Part shown: positions 25,066 to 33,596 of the stretch, one piece after another | How positions within the stretch are numbered: position 1 is the stretch's first letter | Layout of the letters: each line of letters starts with the position of its first letter | Origin: an uncultured Alphaproteobacteria bacterium | GTDB taxonomy: Bacteria; Pseudomonadota; Alphaproteobacteria; HIMB59; GCA-002718135 | Direction: 5' to 3' | DNA length: 39,446 nucleotides | Assembly: GCA_902586695.1 (NCBI GenBank) | Contig: CACIIL010000010.1 | Coordinates: 1 to 39,446, forward strand | The notes under the pieces: generated by a model | What the model saw: only the letters and a program-made list of their open reading frames with translations | What the model was told of the DNA's origin: nothing | Databases searched by the model: none | Made by a program: the position numbers and the translations under genes

Positions 25066-26117
25066 GTGATTTAAAAATTATAAATTTAGTAAAAAATTTC
25101 GTTGGTATGGATAGACCTGCTGTTAACAATGTAAATTTAAAAATAAATAGTGGTGAACTTGTAGCATTTTTAGGACCTTCAGGATGTGGTAAAACTACAA
25201 TTTTAAAGATGATTACTGGATTATTTGCACCTGATAATGGTGATATTGTTCTTGATAATAAATCATTATTACCAATACCAACTGAAAACAGAGGTGTTGT
25301 AATGGTATTTCAAAACTATCTTTTATTCCCATACATGAATGTAAATGAAAATGTTGGATTTGCACTCAAAATGAAAGGAATAGATAAAAATGTTATTGAA
25401 AAAAAAGTAAGAGAGATGTTAGATCTAGTGAAACTTCCTGATATAGGATTCAGAAAACCAAAACAATTATCAGGTGGCCAACAACAAAGAGTTGCTTTAG
25501 CTAGAGCTTTGATAGCTAGTCCTCGATTACTTTTATTAGATGAGCCATTAAGTAATCTTGATGCACATTTAAGAGATGAAATGAGAGATTTAATAGTAAC
25601 AATACAAAAAAAATTAAATGTAACAACTATATTTGTAACTCATGATCAAGAAGAAGCTGTTTTATTAGCTGATAAAATAGCTTTAATTTTTGATGGGGAA
25701 TTACAGAACTATACCTCACCTAAAAATTATTATGAGCAACCAAAAAATATAAAAGCTGCTAAATTTTTTGGTGGAGTTAATTTTATTAAATCTAAAAAAA
25801 TAAATAATGAGTTTATATCAGATATTGGCAAAATAAATTATGTAGGAGAAAATATTAATGATTTAAATGATGAAATTAATATAACTATTAGACCTGAAAA
25901 TATAAAATTATCTAAAACAAATGATTTCGATCATAATTCTTTTAAAGGAAATATTAAATCAATTATTTTTTCAGGCACTCATACAAGATATAAAATTATT
26001 ATTAATAATTTAGAACTAGAATGCTCATTACAATCATTAGGAATTAAGAATATAAATCAAGGTGACGAAATTTTTGTTCATTTACCAAAAGATAAAATAT
26101 GGGGAATGAATGACTAA
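25062..26117 (+). CDS. ABC importer ATPase with C-terminal TOBE-like domain
   Basis: The 351-residue protein has Walker A GPSGCGKTT (38-46), Q-loop MVFQNYLLFPYM, signature LSGGQQQRVALARAL, Walker B LLLLDEPLSNLD and H-loop FVTHDQEEA. The segment after residue 235 is a TOBE-like regulatory domain (ITIRPENIKLSK). The architecture is that of sugar/polyamine/iron importers. It would energise the two permeases. Its last 8 nt overlap the start of the GH51 gene. Confidence 0.9.
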   Translation: MSDLKIINLVKNFVGMDRPAVNNVNLKINSGELVAFLGPSGCGKTTILKMITGLFAPDNGDIVLDNKSLLPIPTENRGVVMVFQNYLLFPYMNVNENVGFALKMKGIDKNVIEKKVREMLDLVKLPDIGFRKPKQLSGGQQQRVALARALIASPRLLLLDEPLSNLDAHLRDEMRDLIVTIQKKLNVTTIFVTHDQEEAVLLADKIALIFDGELQNYTSPKNYYEQPKNIKAAKFFGGVNFIKSKKINNEFISDIGKINYVGENINDLNDEINITIRPENIKLSKTNDFDHNSFKGNIKSIIFSGTHTRYKIIINNLELECSLQSLGIKNINQGDEIFVHLPKDKIWGMND

Positions 26118-28056
26118 AAATATTTCTTCAATATCTTTTTCTAAAGATAAAATACTAACAGAAATATCGGAACATATGTTTGGTACAAATCTTGAACATA
26201 TTGGTGAGGCAATTTATAGAAACGGAATTTGGGCAGAAATAGTTAAAAATAGAAAATTTTGTGGACCTGATAAACTTGTTTGGAATAATGGATTAGAACA
26301 TGATCATTTAGATTTTGGAATTGTCCAACCTTGGAAAGGACTTAATGCTTCAGCAAAACACGTTATGTATGCTCATTCTAATTCAGAATATATTGTTAAA
26401 GGTGAAGAAATAATAAGTAGATATGGAAGTGGTAAACAATCTCAACAAATAACTATAAGAGAAAAAAGTAAAACTAAAAGAGGGATAGAACAACAATTAA
26501 AATTGATTGATTCCAAAGATTATTATGAATTTAACATTATAACTAAAGGCGATAATCAAAAAGTATTTATTGAAGTTGGAGAAATAAAATTCTCATTTAT
26601 TGCAAAAAAAAAATGGACTAAAAATATTAAGAGATTCAAATTTAAAAAATATAATAAATTAAAAAAACTTAAAATTTCCATTCTGTCAGGTAACATTTAC
26701 ATAGCTAATTGTTCCTTAATGCCAAAAAATACAATTTTTGGATTTAGAAAAGATATAACTAATATGATTAAAGAATGGACACCGAGTTATATACGATGGC
26801 CCGGAGGTAATTTTTTATCTGGTTACGATTGGAAAAACGGAATTGGCAATAGGGATTTTCGTTTACCATACTATGATCATGCTTGGTATCAATGGGAAGA
26901 TAATGATGTTGGTACTGATGAATTTATGAAATGGTGCGAATATATAGGAAGTGAACCTATGATTACTGTTAACACTGGTGATGGATTAATCAAGGATGCC
27001 CAAAATTGGATTGAATATATTACAGGATCTGAATCAACAAAATTTGGAAAACTGAGAATTAAAAATGGAAGAATAAAACCTTATAAACTTAAAACAGTAT
27101 TTATAGGTAATGAAATGTTTGGCGGTTGGCAAATAGGTCATACTGACCCAATCACATATGCAAATAAATATGACAAATTTGTAAAAGGTATAAAAAAAAT
27201 TAATAATAAATTACGGTTCATTGCTGTAGGTGCATGCTCTGATCACTTTGGTCATTGGAATGAACAAATTTTAAAAAATATAAAAGAAAAAATTGATGAA
27301 ATAAGTGTTCATTATTATTCTATTAGAACTGAAAAAGATAAAAAACATCCAAATTATAAATCTCGTTATTTACCGACTGTTGCTGCTTCAACTGAAGTTA
27401 GACTAATGTTAGACAGAACTATTAAAGAAATAAAAAAAAATACAAAAAAAGATATAAAAATAGCTTTTGATGAATGGAATACTTATGTTGAGGCACATTC
27501 GCCCTATTTTATTGAAAATTATAATATAGCTGATGCAATTTATGCAGCCTCTTTATTACATGCATGTATAAATAGAGGTGATATAATTCGTAATACAGGA
27601 ATATATCATCTAATCAATGTAATGGGAAATTATAGAATAGAAGGAAAAAACATATGGAAAACTCCAACTACTTTAGTTCTTGAATTATTTACGAAATTTC
27701 ACAAAGGTTCGATATTAAAATCTAAAGTTATTAGTGAAAAATTTTCTTCACCTAGATTAGGTAAGCAACCAACTTACAATAACAATAAATATTTAGATGC
27801 TTCAGTAACTTATAAAGATAATCAGATTTGTTTATCTGTTGTCAATAAATCTGAAAAGCATAGTATAAAATTTAAAAATATTAATTTTAATAAAATTAAG
27901 GAAACTTTTACTATAAATGGTCAAAATAAAACTGACTTAAATACTTATAGAAATAATACAAAAGTGAAAATAAAGAAAAATATTTTAAATAAAGGAAAAG
28001 ATTATATTATATTGCCTCCACATTCAATAAATGTCATTTTACTTGATTATAATTAA
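26110..28056 (+). CDS. GH51-type alpha-L-arabinofuranosidase-like glycosidase
   Basis: The 648-residue protein follows the GH51 order: GTNLEHIGEAIYRNGIW and NRKF near the N-terminus, YIRWPGGNFLSGYDWKNGIG (228-247), acid/base Glu335 in IGNEMFGGWQ, SVHYYS (399-404) and nucleophile Glu455 in AFDEWN. A beta-sandwich follows to the end (VVNKSEKHSIKF.., PPHSINVILL). No signal peptide, so it acts on imported substrate in the cytoplasm. Typical GH51 enzymes release L-arabinofuranose; RWPGG in place of the commoner RYPGG is a modest difference. As the last gene of the importer operon it most likely releases the sugar that the isomerase uses. In a sulfosugar pathway it would be a non-canonical replacement for sulfoquinovosidase, which is speculative. 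Confidence 0.82.
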   Translation: MTKNISSISFSKDKILTEISEHMFGTNLEHIGEAIYRNGIWAEIVKNRKFCGPDKLVWNNGLEHDHLDFGIVQPWKGLNASAKHVMYAHSNSEYIVKGEEIISRYGSGKQSQQITIREKSKTKRGIEQQLKLIDSKDYYEFNIITKGDNQKVFIEVGEIKFSFIAKKKWTKNIKRFKFKKYNKLKKLKISILSGNIYIANCSLMPKNTIFGFRKDITNMIKEWTPSYIRWPGGNFLSGYDWKNGIGNRDFRLPYYDHAWYQWEDNDVGTDEFMKWCEYIGSEPMITVNTGDGLIKDAQNWIEYITGSESTKFGKLRIKNGRIKPYKLKTVFIGNEMFGGWQIGHTDPITYANKYDKFVKGIKKINNKLRFIAVGACSDHFGHWNEQILKNIKEKIDEISVHYYSIRTEKDKKHPNYKSRYLPTVAASTEVRLMLDRTIKEIKKNTKKDIKIAFDEWNTYVEAHSPYFIENYNIADAIYAASLLHACINRGDIIRNTGIYHLINVMGNYRIEGKNIWKTPTTLVLELFTKFHKGSILKSKVISEKFSSPRLGKQPTYNNNKYLDASVTYKDNQICLSVVNKSEKHSIKFKNINFNKIKETFTINGQNKTDLNTYRNNTKVKIKKNILNKGKDYIILPPHSINVILLDYN

Positions 28057-28069
28057 AGATAGATCTAAT

Positions 28070-28480
28070 TTATTTTTTTATAAAAGCTTCTGGATCACAT
28101 AATTTGCAAACCATCTTACCTGCACTACCTTTGTTATCAAATGTTTGATAAAAAATATCTGAAGATATAATATTATTAATTGCTAATTGTTTTTCAATTT
28201 CCCAATAATACAAATCACACTTTGAACACTTAGCTGCTTTTCTTAAATGCTCAGGCTTATAAAATGATTTCCATATTTTTTTATTATCTTCAATATTTGT
28301 GTTTTTATCAATTAAAAAAATATTGGCAGGTATATCCATAAAACATTCAGCACACTGAATTTCTTCTGTAACATGTGAGTAGGCATCATTTTTATTTCTA
28401 TTATTTACCTTAAATTTAAATCTAATGTTTTTTGATTCACACTCTGGACATTGATATTTTTCTTTATTTTCATTGTTCAT
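28070..28480 (-). CDS. Zinc-ribbon protein of unknown function
   Basis: The 136-residue product has four CxxC knuckles: CPEC, CAEC, CSKC and CKLC, enough for two zinc ribbons. The rest is charged. ATG at 28480 is preferred; a longer frame begins with a TTG at 28489 and adds three residues. It is convergent with the GH51 gene (13 nt between stops) and divergent from the channel gene. I recognise no family. Confidence 0.6.
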   Translation of the reverse strand: MNNENKEKYQCPECESKNIRFKFKVNNRNKNDAYSHVTEEIQCAECFMDIPANIFLIDKNTNIEDNKKIWKSFYKPEHLRKAAKCSKCDLYYWEIEKQLAINNIISSDIFYQTFDNKGSAGKMVCKLCDPEAFIKK

Positions 28481-28551
28481 ATAAAACAATATAAATTATG
28501 ATTGTAAAATTACTATTTAAAACTGCATTATTATAAGTATAAGAAAATATA

Positions 28552-29241
28552 GTGAGAGAATATTTATTTAAATTAAATTCATCAAGAATTTTTCAATTTT
28601 CTGTAATATCTATAATTATTCTTAATGCAATCACATTGGGTATAAGTACTTATGAATTAAATTCTATATTAAAGAACACGATTCAAATATTAGACTACGG
28701 TATAACTGTTTTTTTTGTTATTGAAATATTAATACGGTTTATTAGTGAGCCAAAAAAGATAAATTTTTTTAAAAGTGGTTGGAATATTTTTGACACAATT
28801 ATCGTTTTAATTTCATTAATCCCCATACCTAACAATTCCAGTTTTTTACTATTAAGACTATTACGTGTTTTTAGAGTATTACGTTTGATTTCAGTAATTC
28901 CAGAATTAAAAAAAATAATAGAAGCTCTAATTAATTCTATCAAAAAAGTTTTTTATGTAAGTTTATTACTTTTTATTATTCTTTATATTTATGCAACCAT
29001 AGGATCTATTTTATTTGGAGAAGTTATCCCATACAGATGGAGTGATGTAGGTGTTTCATTGATTACTTTATTCCAAGTTTTAACTTTATCAAGCTGGGAA
29101 ACAGTTATGCTGCCTCTTCAAGAAATATTTTGGTGGGCTTGGATATACTTTTTTAGCTTTATTATTATTTGTGCAATTACAATGATGAATTTATTAATTG
29201 CCGTAATTGTTGATGTTATCTTAAATCAAAAAAAATTATAA
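28552..29241 (+). CDS. BacNav-like voltage-gated cation channel
   Basis: The 229-residue protein is a single six-helix subunit of the NaChBac/NavAb type that would assemble as a homotetramer in the inner membrane. S2 has a conserved Glu (VIEILIR, Glu58), S3 the Asp (WNIFDTIIV, Asp81), and S4 four arginines at three-residue spacing (Arg102, 105, 108, 111). The pore loop ALFQVLTLSSWETVM-like segment (172-186) and S6 MMNLLIAVIVDVI close the pore. The filter reads TLSSWE instead of TLESWS/A: the key Glu is Ser and an acidic residue sits after the Trp. The start is GTG, with no good ribosome-binding site and an almost absent C-terminal tail after S6. Confidence 0.82.
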   Translation: MREYLFKLNSSRIFQFSVISIIILNAITLGISTYELNSILKNTIQILDYGITVFFVIEILIRFISEPKKINFFKSGWNIFDTIIVLISLIPIPNNSSFLLLRLLRVFRVLRLISVIPELKKIIEALINSIKKVFYVSLLLFIILYIYATIGSILFGEVIPYRWSDVGVSLITLFQVLTLSSWETVMLPLQEIFWWAWIYFFSFIIICAITMMNLLIAVIVDVILNQKKL

Positions 29242-29904
29242 TTACTTACAAAACTTCATAACAAAATAAATACCAATAGACACTGATGGCCCTATTCCAA
29301 ATGCAAATAATAATGTACCTATTCCCACTATACCTCCTAAATAAAAACCTACCATTACTGCAGAAACTTCTATAATCGTTCTTATAATTACAATTGGTTG
29401 ATTGGTTAAACAAATTAAACCAGTCATTAGTCCGTCTCTTGGACCAGGACCTAAATTAGCAATCAAATAAAAAGCACTACCAAAACCAACAACAAGTACT
29501 GCAATAATTGATTGCAATATTTGATAAAATAAAGTCTTGGGGTATGGAAGAATTGGAATAGATAAATCTATAACTACTGAAATTAATATTACATTTAGTA
29601 TAGTTCCTAGACCTGGTTTTTGTTTAAGAGGAACCCAAAATAATAAAACAGTTATGCTAACAATAAAAGTGGTAATACCAATTGATAAATTTGATTGAAA
29701 AGAAAATCCTTGAGCGAGAACAGTCCAGGGACTAACACCTTGATTTGCAGTAATAAGTAATGTTTCACCAATAGCAAATAAAGAAAGTCCTATTATAAGA
29801 TATATAAGAGTAATTAATTTTGGTTTAAAATTAAGAGGATTTTTAGAACTCCAAGAAAGATTTGGAATTTTTTTTATTTTCAAAATGTTAAATAAAAAAT
29901 TCAT
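29242..29904 (-). CDS. YczE/YyaS/YitT-type membrane protein
   Basis: The 220-residue product has five to six membrane helices. The first carries GETLLITANQGVSPWTVLAQG and the fourth NLGPGPRDGLMTGL, the two family signatures. Function is not established; Bacillus YczE has been linked to lipopeptide production. The N-terminal ~28 residues are extra and basic. A stem-loop ends 2 nt before the ATG. It is convergent with the channel gene with no spacer. Confidence 0.8.
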   Translation of the reverse strand: MNFLFNILKIKKIPNLSWSSKNPLNFKPKLITLIYLIIGLSLFAIGETLLITANQGVSPWTVLAQGFSFQSNLSIGITTFIVSITVLLFWVPLKQKPGLGTILNVILISVVIDLSIPILPYPKTLFYQILQSIIAVLVVGFGSAFYLIANLGPGPRDGLMTGLICLTNQPIVIIRTIIEVSAVMVGFYLGGIVGIGTLLFAFGIGPSVSIGIYFVMKFCK

Positions 29905-29906
29905 AA

Positions 29907-29938
29907 TTAAAGCAAGTAATAAAGATTACTTGCTTTAA
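29907..29938 (-). terminator. Perfect 14-bp inverted repeat between the NTF2-like gene and the YczE gene
   Basis: Arms 29907-29920 and 29925-29938 (core AAGCAAGTAAT / ATTACTTGCTT) pair perfectly around a 4-nt loop. On the minus strand it begins about 8 nt after the NTF2-like stop and ends 2 nt before the YczE ATG. It may be a rho-independent terminator, with a modest TTTAATT tail, or a structure that hides the YczE ribosome-binding site. Confidence 0.6.
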
Positions 29939-29946
29939 AGATATAT

Positions 29947-30267
29947 TTATTTAGGCATATTAGTTGCACCAGTCTCAAGAGAAATAATTTTGCCATCTTG
30001 AAATTTGAAAACAGCCATTACAGCCTGTGTATTACCGTCACTAAAAGTTACAAAAGAATGCTCTACACCTATTTCATCATTTTCATAGACTATTCTTACT
30101 TTGTCTCTATTTATATCATCACTTAATGCCCATTTAATAACATCTTGCTTTGATAAAACATTGCCAGATGCATGCATTGTAAATTTATAGTCATCATGCA
30201 GTACTTCGTTCATTGCAGCTTCGTCTTTATTCATAAATGCATCACTGTATTTTTGTAGAATTGACAT
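29947..30267 (-). CDS. SnoaL/NTF2-like small protein
   Basis: The 106-residue product has the fold pattern of SnoaL-like proteins: an N-terminal helix (LQKYSDAFMNKDEAAMNEVL), then HDDYKFTMHASGNVLSKQDVI and alternating beta strands ending AVFKFQDGKIISLETGA. Such proteins serve as small isomerases, hydrolases or ligand binders; the activity here is not predictable. A strong AAGGAG ribosome-binding site precedes the ATG. It starts 53 nt from the divergent DMT gene. Confidence 0.72.
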   Translation of the reverse strand: MSILQKYSDAFMNKDEAAMNEVLHDDYKFTMHASGNVLSKQDVIKWALSDDINRDKVRIVYENDEIGVEHSFVTFSDGNTQAVMAVFKFQDGKIISLETGATNMPK

Positions 30268-30320
30268 AGTTTCTCCTTAAAAAGTTAAAAAATTGATTAA
30301 ATTATCTATATATATATGAA

Positions 30321-31169
30321 ATGTTAAACTTTTTTCCATTTTTATTTGTGTTTTTTTGGAGCTCAGCTTTTGTTAGTGGACAAATAATCGTTCAATCAGC
30401 TAGCCCCTTTGCTTCACTTTCATTTAGATTTATTATTGTAGCATTTGGATTTTTATTATTCGCATATTTTTTTAAAGAAAAAATTTTTGTTAAGAGATCA
30501 TTGATTTTTCAATCAGCTGTTACCGGTATATTCTTTCATGGATTTTATCTTGGAGGTGTTTTTTTTTCTTATAGTGTAGGTTTATCAGCAACTCTATCAG
30601 CTTTAATTGTTGGATTACAGCCAGTATTAACAAATATTTTGTGCGGTCCTATTTTAAAAGAAAAAGTCACACTAACTCAATGGATAGGAATTTTATTAGG
30701 ATTAGTAGGTGCGGCATTAGTTATTGGTCTTGATATAGGAAAGTCAATTCCAATACTTGGTATTATTGCTTCTATTGTTGCTTTAATAGGTGCAACTACT
30801 GCTACAATATGGCAAAAAAAATTTACTAATAAATTACCTCTTTCAATAAATAATTTTTATCAAGCTGTAGCTGCAGCAATTTTTTTGTTTTTTATTTCTA
30901 TTTTTTTTGAAGTTCCATATATCAATTTCACTAATTCTTTTATATTTTCAATGAGTTGGCAAATAATTATGGTTTCTTTTGGCGCATTTACTATCTTAAT
31001 GTATTTAATTAAAATTGGTTCTGCATCAAAAACTTCAAATTTATTCTTTCTTGTACCACCAACTACTGCAATTATGGCATGGTTAATTCTAGGTGAAGAA
31101 TTATTAAGAAATGACTTTATAGGATTATTTATTGCAGCAGTTGGTGTTTATATAGCCACAAGAAAATAA
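30321..31169 (+). CDS. DMT-superfamily (EamA) transporter
   Basis: The 282-residue inner-membrane protein has about ten helices in two EamA halves. FFWSSAFVSGQIIVQSASPFASLSFRF, FFSYSVGLSATLSALIVGLQPVL and GLVGAALVIG mark the first half; FLVPPTTAIMAWLILGEELL and FIGLFIAAVGVYIA mark the second. Members export amino acids or metabolites. In this neighbourhood the substrate is unknown. Its stop abuts the convergent MutT gene. Confidence 0.87.
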   Translation: MLNFFPFLFVFFWSSAFVSGQIIVQSASPFASLSFRFIIVAFGFLLFAYFFKEKIFVKRSLIFQSAVTGIFFHGFYLGGVFFSYSVGLSATLSALIVGLQPVLTNILCGPILKEKVTLTQWIGILLGLVGAALVIGLDIGKSIPILGIIASIVALIGATTATIWQKKFTNKLPLSINNFYQAVAAAIFLFFISIFFEVPYINFTNSFIFSMSWQIIMVSFGAFTILMYLIKIGSASKTSNLFFLVPPTTAIMAWLILGEELLRNDFIGLFIAAVGVYIATRK

Positions 31170-31188
31170 TTATAAATATTTTATAATT
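31168..31188. terminator. Possible bidirectional AT-only terminator hairpin
   Basis: AATTATAAA (31168-31176) can pair with TTTATAATT (31180-31188) around a 3-nt loop, exactly where the DMT and MutT genes converge, followed by T residues. It has no GC pairs, so stability is poor. Confidence 0.3.
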
Positions 31189-31541
31189 TTAGAGTCTCCA
31201 GGGGCTAACTTAAAGTTTAATAAATTTTTTTTAAAAACCCATTTCATATCTTCATGCTCAGATAAGATAATTTCTTCATCAAGTTTTTCACATAAGAAAT
31301 AATGTACCTCTACATTTATTTTTTCATCTCTAAATCTTTCTGATGATATTTTATTATTTATTTTAATATTTATTGATAGTTCTTCAAGGATTTCTCTTTT
31401 AAGTGCATTCTCAAAACTTTCATTATTATTTACTTTGCCTCCTGGAAATTCCCAATAAAATGCAAAATGTTTATCTCTATTACGTTGAGCAATTAAATAT
31501 TTATTATCTTTTTTAATAACTGCAGCAACAACATCAATCAT
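31170..31541 (-). CDS. MutT-type NUDIX hydrolase (8-oxo-dGTP or related)
   Basis: The 123-residue protein contains the complete Nudix box, GGKVNNNESFENALKREILEEL (first 20 residues: 36-55), with Gx5Ex7REx2EE all present. VVAAVIKKDNKYLIAQRN at the start and FYWEFPGG are MutT-like. It would sanitise oxidised nucleotides. It lies 10 nt after the Asp/Glu-racemase-like gene, likely the same transcript. Confidence 0.88.
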   Translation of the reverse strand: MIDVVAAVIKKDNKYLIAQRNRDKHFAFYWEFPGGKVNNNESFENALKREILEELSINIKINNKISSERFRDEKINVEVHYFLCEKLDEEIILSEHEDMKWVFKKNLLNFKLAPGDSKIIKYL

Positions 31542-31551
31542 ATATTGCTTA

Positions 31552-32331
31552 TTAATTAGTTAATTGATAATTAAATAATTTTCCAAAACCTAAAACATTA
31601 TCTTTAACACCAGCTCTTCTTAAACAACTCCACATTTGAGCCTGATTACTTGTTATGACTGGTTTTCCAATTTTTTGTTCAATTTTGTCTATAACTTCTG
31701 TAGATCTAATCCCGCCACAACTAAGAAAAATAGCATCTGCATCATCTTCATCTATCTCTTCTGCAAATTTAATCCAGTAATCTGGTGTAACTGTTCCAAA
31801 TTCAATACCTTTTGTTAAATTTAATCCTTGAATATTTAAAACTGAAAAACCTTTTTCATATAAAAATTCAGCTTCTTTAATATTTATTTCATCCAAATAA
31901 GGAGTGCCTACAACGATTTTTTTAATTTTTAATTCTTTTAATGCGTCTATTACTCCTGTAACTAATGTCATAGGAATTGAATATGGGGCTCCTTTTTTAA
32001 TTTCTTTCTTTATTATTTCTTCTCCAATCACAATAGAACCTGATGTGCAACTATAACTGATAACATTAGGTTTTGTATCAGGTTGTATCCTTGAGGCAGC
32101 ATCAGCCATATATTCTATATGCCTAGATAAAGTTTCATTTGTAGTATAATCATCTGTTTTAAGTCTTGTAATGTGCACTGCTACATCCTTTGGTGCCATA
32201 TCAAAAAAATCACTTTCAGCAGCAAGATCTGTAGACATAAGAATAAAACCTAATTTAGCCCTCCAATGTCTACCTTTATCCATTTCAGGATTTCTTTTTT
32301 TAGATTTTATTTTTTCTCCTGGTTTAAACAT
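31552..32331 (-). CDS. Aspartate/glutamate racemase-superfamily enzyme (maleate isomerase/arylmalonate decarboxylase-like)
   Basis: The 259-residue protein has the two catalytic cysteines of the superfamily: Cys in SYSCTSGS (about residue 94) and Cys in FLSCGGIRS (about residue 205). KLGFILMSTD, VVGTPYLDEIN and ITSNQAQMWSCLRRAG match the maleate isomerase/arylmalonate decarboxylase branch. The substrate is probably a dicarboxylate or a related compound such as a hydantoin, but it cannot be chosen from sequence. It is followed by mutT and preceded by the MacB-like permease gene (38 nt). Confidence 0.8.
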   Translation of the reverse strand: MFKPGEKIKSKKRNPEMDKGRHWRAKLGFILMSTDLAAESDFFDMAPKDVAVHITRLKTDDYTTNETLSRHIEYMADAASRIQPDTKPNVISYSCTSGSIVIGEEIIKKEIKKGAPYSIPMTLVTGVIDALKELKIKKIVVGTPYLDEINIKEAEFLYEKGFSVLNIQGLNLTKGIEFGTVTPDYWIKFAEEIDEDDADAIFLSCGGIRSTEVIDKIEQKIGKPVITSNQAQMWSCLRRAGVKDNVLGFGKLFNYQLTN

Positions 32332-32369
32332 ATCAAAAGTTATATCTTAAAAATTAATAATATATTAAA

Positions 32370-33596
32370 TTATTCATATCTAAGTGCATCGATTGGATTA
32401 AGATTTGCAGCTTTTCTTGCTGGATAAAAACCAAAAATTATTCCAATTGAGGAAGAAAAAACAAATGATAAAACTAGTGAAATATAATCGAGACTCATTT
32501 TCCAATTAAAGTATTCACTAACACCAAAAATTACACCCAGACCTAAAGCTATTCCAATACACCCACCTATTAATGATATCATCAAAGATTCGATTAAAAA
32601 TTGAAGCAAGATATCTCTTTTTTTAGCTCCTACTGACATACAAACACCAATTTCTTTAGTTCTTTCTGTAACTGTAACTAGCATTATATTCATTATACCA
32701 ATACCTCCGACAATAAGAGATATTCCTGCAACTGTTGCTAATAAAATAGACATTACTCTTGAAGATTCTTGTCTTGCATTTAAAAATTGAGCATAATTTC
32801 TAATTACAAAATCTGGATTTCCATTAGCTGAAATTTTATGAAGTTTCCTCATTACTGTATCAATATCTTTTTCAGTTTTGAAAAGTAATTCAGTAGAGGA
32901 AACATTAATTGTCATACTACGTATTTGGTCACCAGGAAATTTTTTTCCAACTAATCTTTGTTTAGCTGTTTTTAAAGGAACTACAATTGTGTCATCTAAG
33001 TCTGCCCAAACCGTGCCACCTTTAGCTTCTAATAAACCAATTATTGTAAAAGGTACTTTGTTTATTCTTATAACTTCATCAATAGGACTATCTGTGCCAA
33101 ATAAATTTTTTTGAACTGTTTTACCTATTACTGCAACTCTTGAGCCTTTGTTCAATTCATCTTCTTGAAATTTCCTACCCAATTCAAAATTCCAATTACT
33201 TAAATTGAAATGATCATTTGTGGTTCCGGTAACACTAGTAAGCCAGTTATTTCCATTTGCTACTATTTGAGTACTAAGACTAACTCTCGGTGCTATTGCG
33301 GAAATTGCAGGTAATTCTTCTTTTAGTGCTTCCATATCTTTTAAAGTTAAAGTATTTACAGAATTAGCACCCATAGAAACACCTCTAGATGATGAACTTT
33401 GTGATCTAACAATTAAGTTATTTGATCCAAATCTTTCTATTTGCTCTTCAACTTCTTGTCTTGCTCCAGTTCCTATTGAAATCATTGTTATTACAGAACT
33501 AACTCCAATTATAATACCTAAAGAAGTTAATACACTTCTCAAAATATTAGATCTCAAACTTTTTTGCGAAAGATAAATTAAATCAGTTAGAGACAT
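32370..33596 (-). CDS. MacB-like ABC permease (FtsX fold)
   Basis: The 408-residue protein has an N-terminal helix (SNILRSVLTSLGIIIGVSSVI), a large periplasmic domain (about 45-280) and three C-terminal helices with GGIGIMNIMLVTVTERTKEIGV and RKAANLNPIDALRYE at the end. This is the MacB permease half without a fused ATPase. It overlaps the ATPase gene by 14 nt. With the adaptor and ATPase upstream it forms a tripartite exporter of peptides, lipids or envelope compounds; an outer-membrane TolC partner is not in the window. Confidence 0.88.
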   Translation of the reverse strand: MSLTDLIYLSQKSLRSNILRSVLTSLGIIIGVSSVITMISIGTGARQEVEEQIERFGSNNLIVRSQSSSSRGVSMGANSVNTLTLKDMEALKEELPAISAIAPRVSLSTQIVANGNNWLTSVTGTTNDHFNLSNWNFELGRKFQEDELNKGSRVAVIGKTVQKNLFGTDSPIDEVIRINKVPFTIIGLLEAKGGTVWADLDDTIVVPLKTAKQRLVGKKFPGDQIRSMTINVSSTELLFKTEKDIDTVMRKLHKISANGNPDFVIRNYAQFLNARQESSRVMSILLATVAGISLIVGGIGIMNIMLVTVTERTKEIGVCMSVGAKKRDILLQFLIESLMISLIGGCIGIALGLGVIFGVSEYFNWKMSLDYISLVLSFVFSSSIGIIFGFYPARKAANLNPIDALRYE

